Under the pieces are notes generated by a model, which saw only the letters and a list, made by a program, of their open reading frames with translations, was not told the DNA's origin and did no database searches. Both the position numbers and the translations under genes were made by a program. From Plantago elongata (taxonomy: Eukaryota; Streptophyta; Magnoliopsida; Lamiales; Plantaginaceae), in assembly GCA_036897095.1 (NCBI GenBank), contig JAYMSP010001534.1, positions 1-31,146 on the forward strand: 31,146 bases of DNA, read 5' to 3'. Below, one piece after another: positions 30,925-31,146 of the stretch; position 1 is the stretch's first letter; the number at the start of each line of letters is the position of its first letter.

Positions 30925-31093
30925 GATGGGTATACATGAAGACTAGCACTCTCATATTGTATGAGGCCTTTTGAGTGATATCAAAAGTAAATATGTGCAG
31001 GCTCCGTTCCAGAGCGGACAATATCATGCCAACGAGACGTGTGTGGGACAGTCATTTGTAACTTGCCGGCCCATTAGTGGTCGAGTCGTTATA
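30925..31093 (+). mobile_element. TRIM LTR fragment, duplicated with its flank
   Basis: Matches LTR 2 from GATGGGTATA to the LTR end (GTTATA) but lacks the first ~45 bp of the LTR and has an extra 'GACTAGCACTCTCATATTG' segment. It is followed by the same ATCTTCGATTTT ... CCATAATGAAYGG flank that follows the complete TRIM. Confidence 0.8.
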
Positions 31094-31146
31094 ATCTTCG
31101 ATTTTCTCTCTACTTTCTTGATCCATAATGAATGGTGTGTGTGGGA

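Overview
The window looks like repeat-rich nuclear DNA of a flowering plant, probably a eudicot. Evidence is the AT-rich background, small genes with GT-AG introns, a plant X8 (CBM43) secreted-protein family, plant Helitron, Sirevirus-like and TRIM elements, and a plant-type haem-binding-domain membrane protein. I cannot name the species from sequence alone.

Layout. 1-1460: AT-rich, no supportable gene. 1461-15228: a direct tandem array of four units, about 4.1 kb each in the first two. Each unit starts with a short promoter region and a three-exon X8 gene on the + strand (1821-2395, 5913-6480, 10065-10635, 14457-15022). In units 1-3 the X8 gene is followed by a decayed Helitron on the - strand. 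Its 3' end (hairpin plus CTAG) lies about 210 bp past the X8 stop codon, and its 5' end abuts the next unit. Unit 4 has the X8 gene but no Helitron. In unit 3 the Helitron is broken by 1.5 kb of foreign retroelement DNA, including an inverted, truncated LTR. 15229-17355: no gene, with a degenerate minisatellite near the end. 17356-20384: a deleted Sirevirus-like LTR element (two LTRs, short internal region, no gag or pol) of the same family as the inverted LTR in unit 3.

20748-24135 holds the best-preserved large gene: eight exons encoding about 361 residues, with a signal peptide, a DOMON-like haem-binding (EB_dh / cytochrome c-552-type) domain and one C-terminal membrane helix. Its ATG lies about 360 bp downstream of the Sirevirus-like LTR. 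From 24136 to the end no gene is supported. That stretch holds a degraded dispersed repeat, a direct repeat, about 2.5 kb of very degenerate A/T-rich repetition mixed with primer-binding-site and polypurine-tract blocks of a short LTR element, a complete 512-bp TRIM with matching 5-bp target duplications, and a duplicated TRIM LTR plus flank.

The X8 genes probably act in cell-wall beta-1,3-glucan binding, and the haem-domain protein probably at a membrane facing the secretory lumen or apoplast. Nothing in the sequence ties the two together. The most unusual object is the alternating X8 gene / Helitron array. It could come from host unequal crossing-over after one Helitron insertion, or from rolling-circle copying that ran past the Helitron terminator into the flanking gene.
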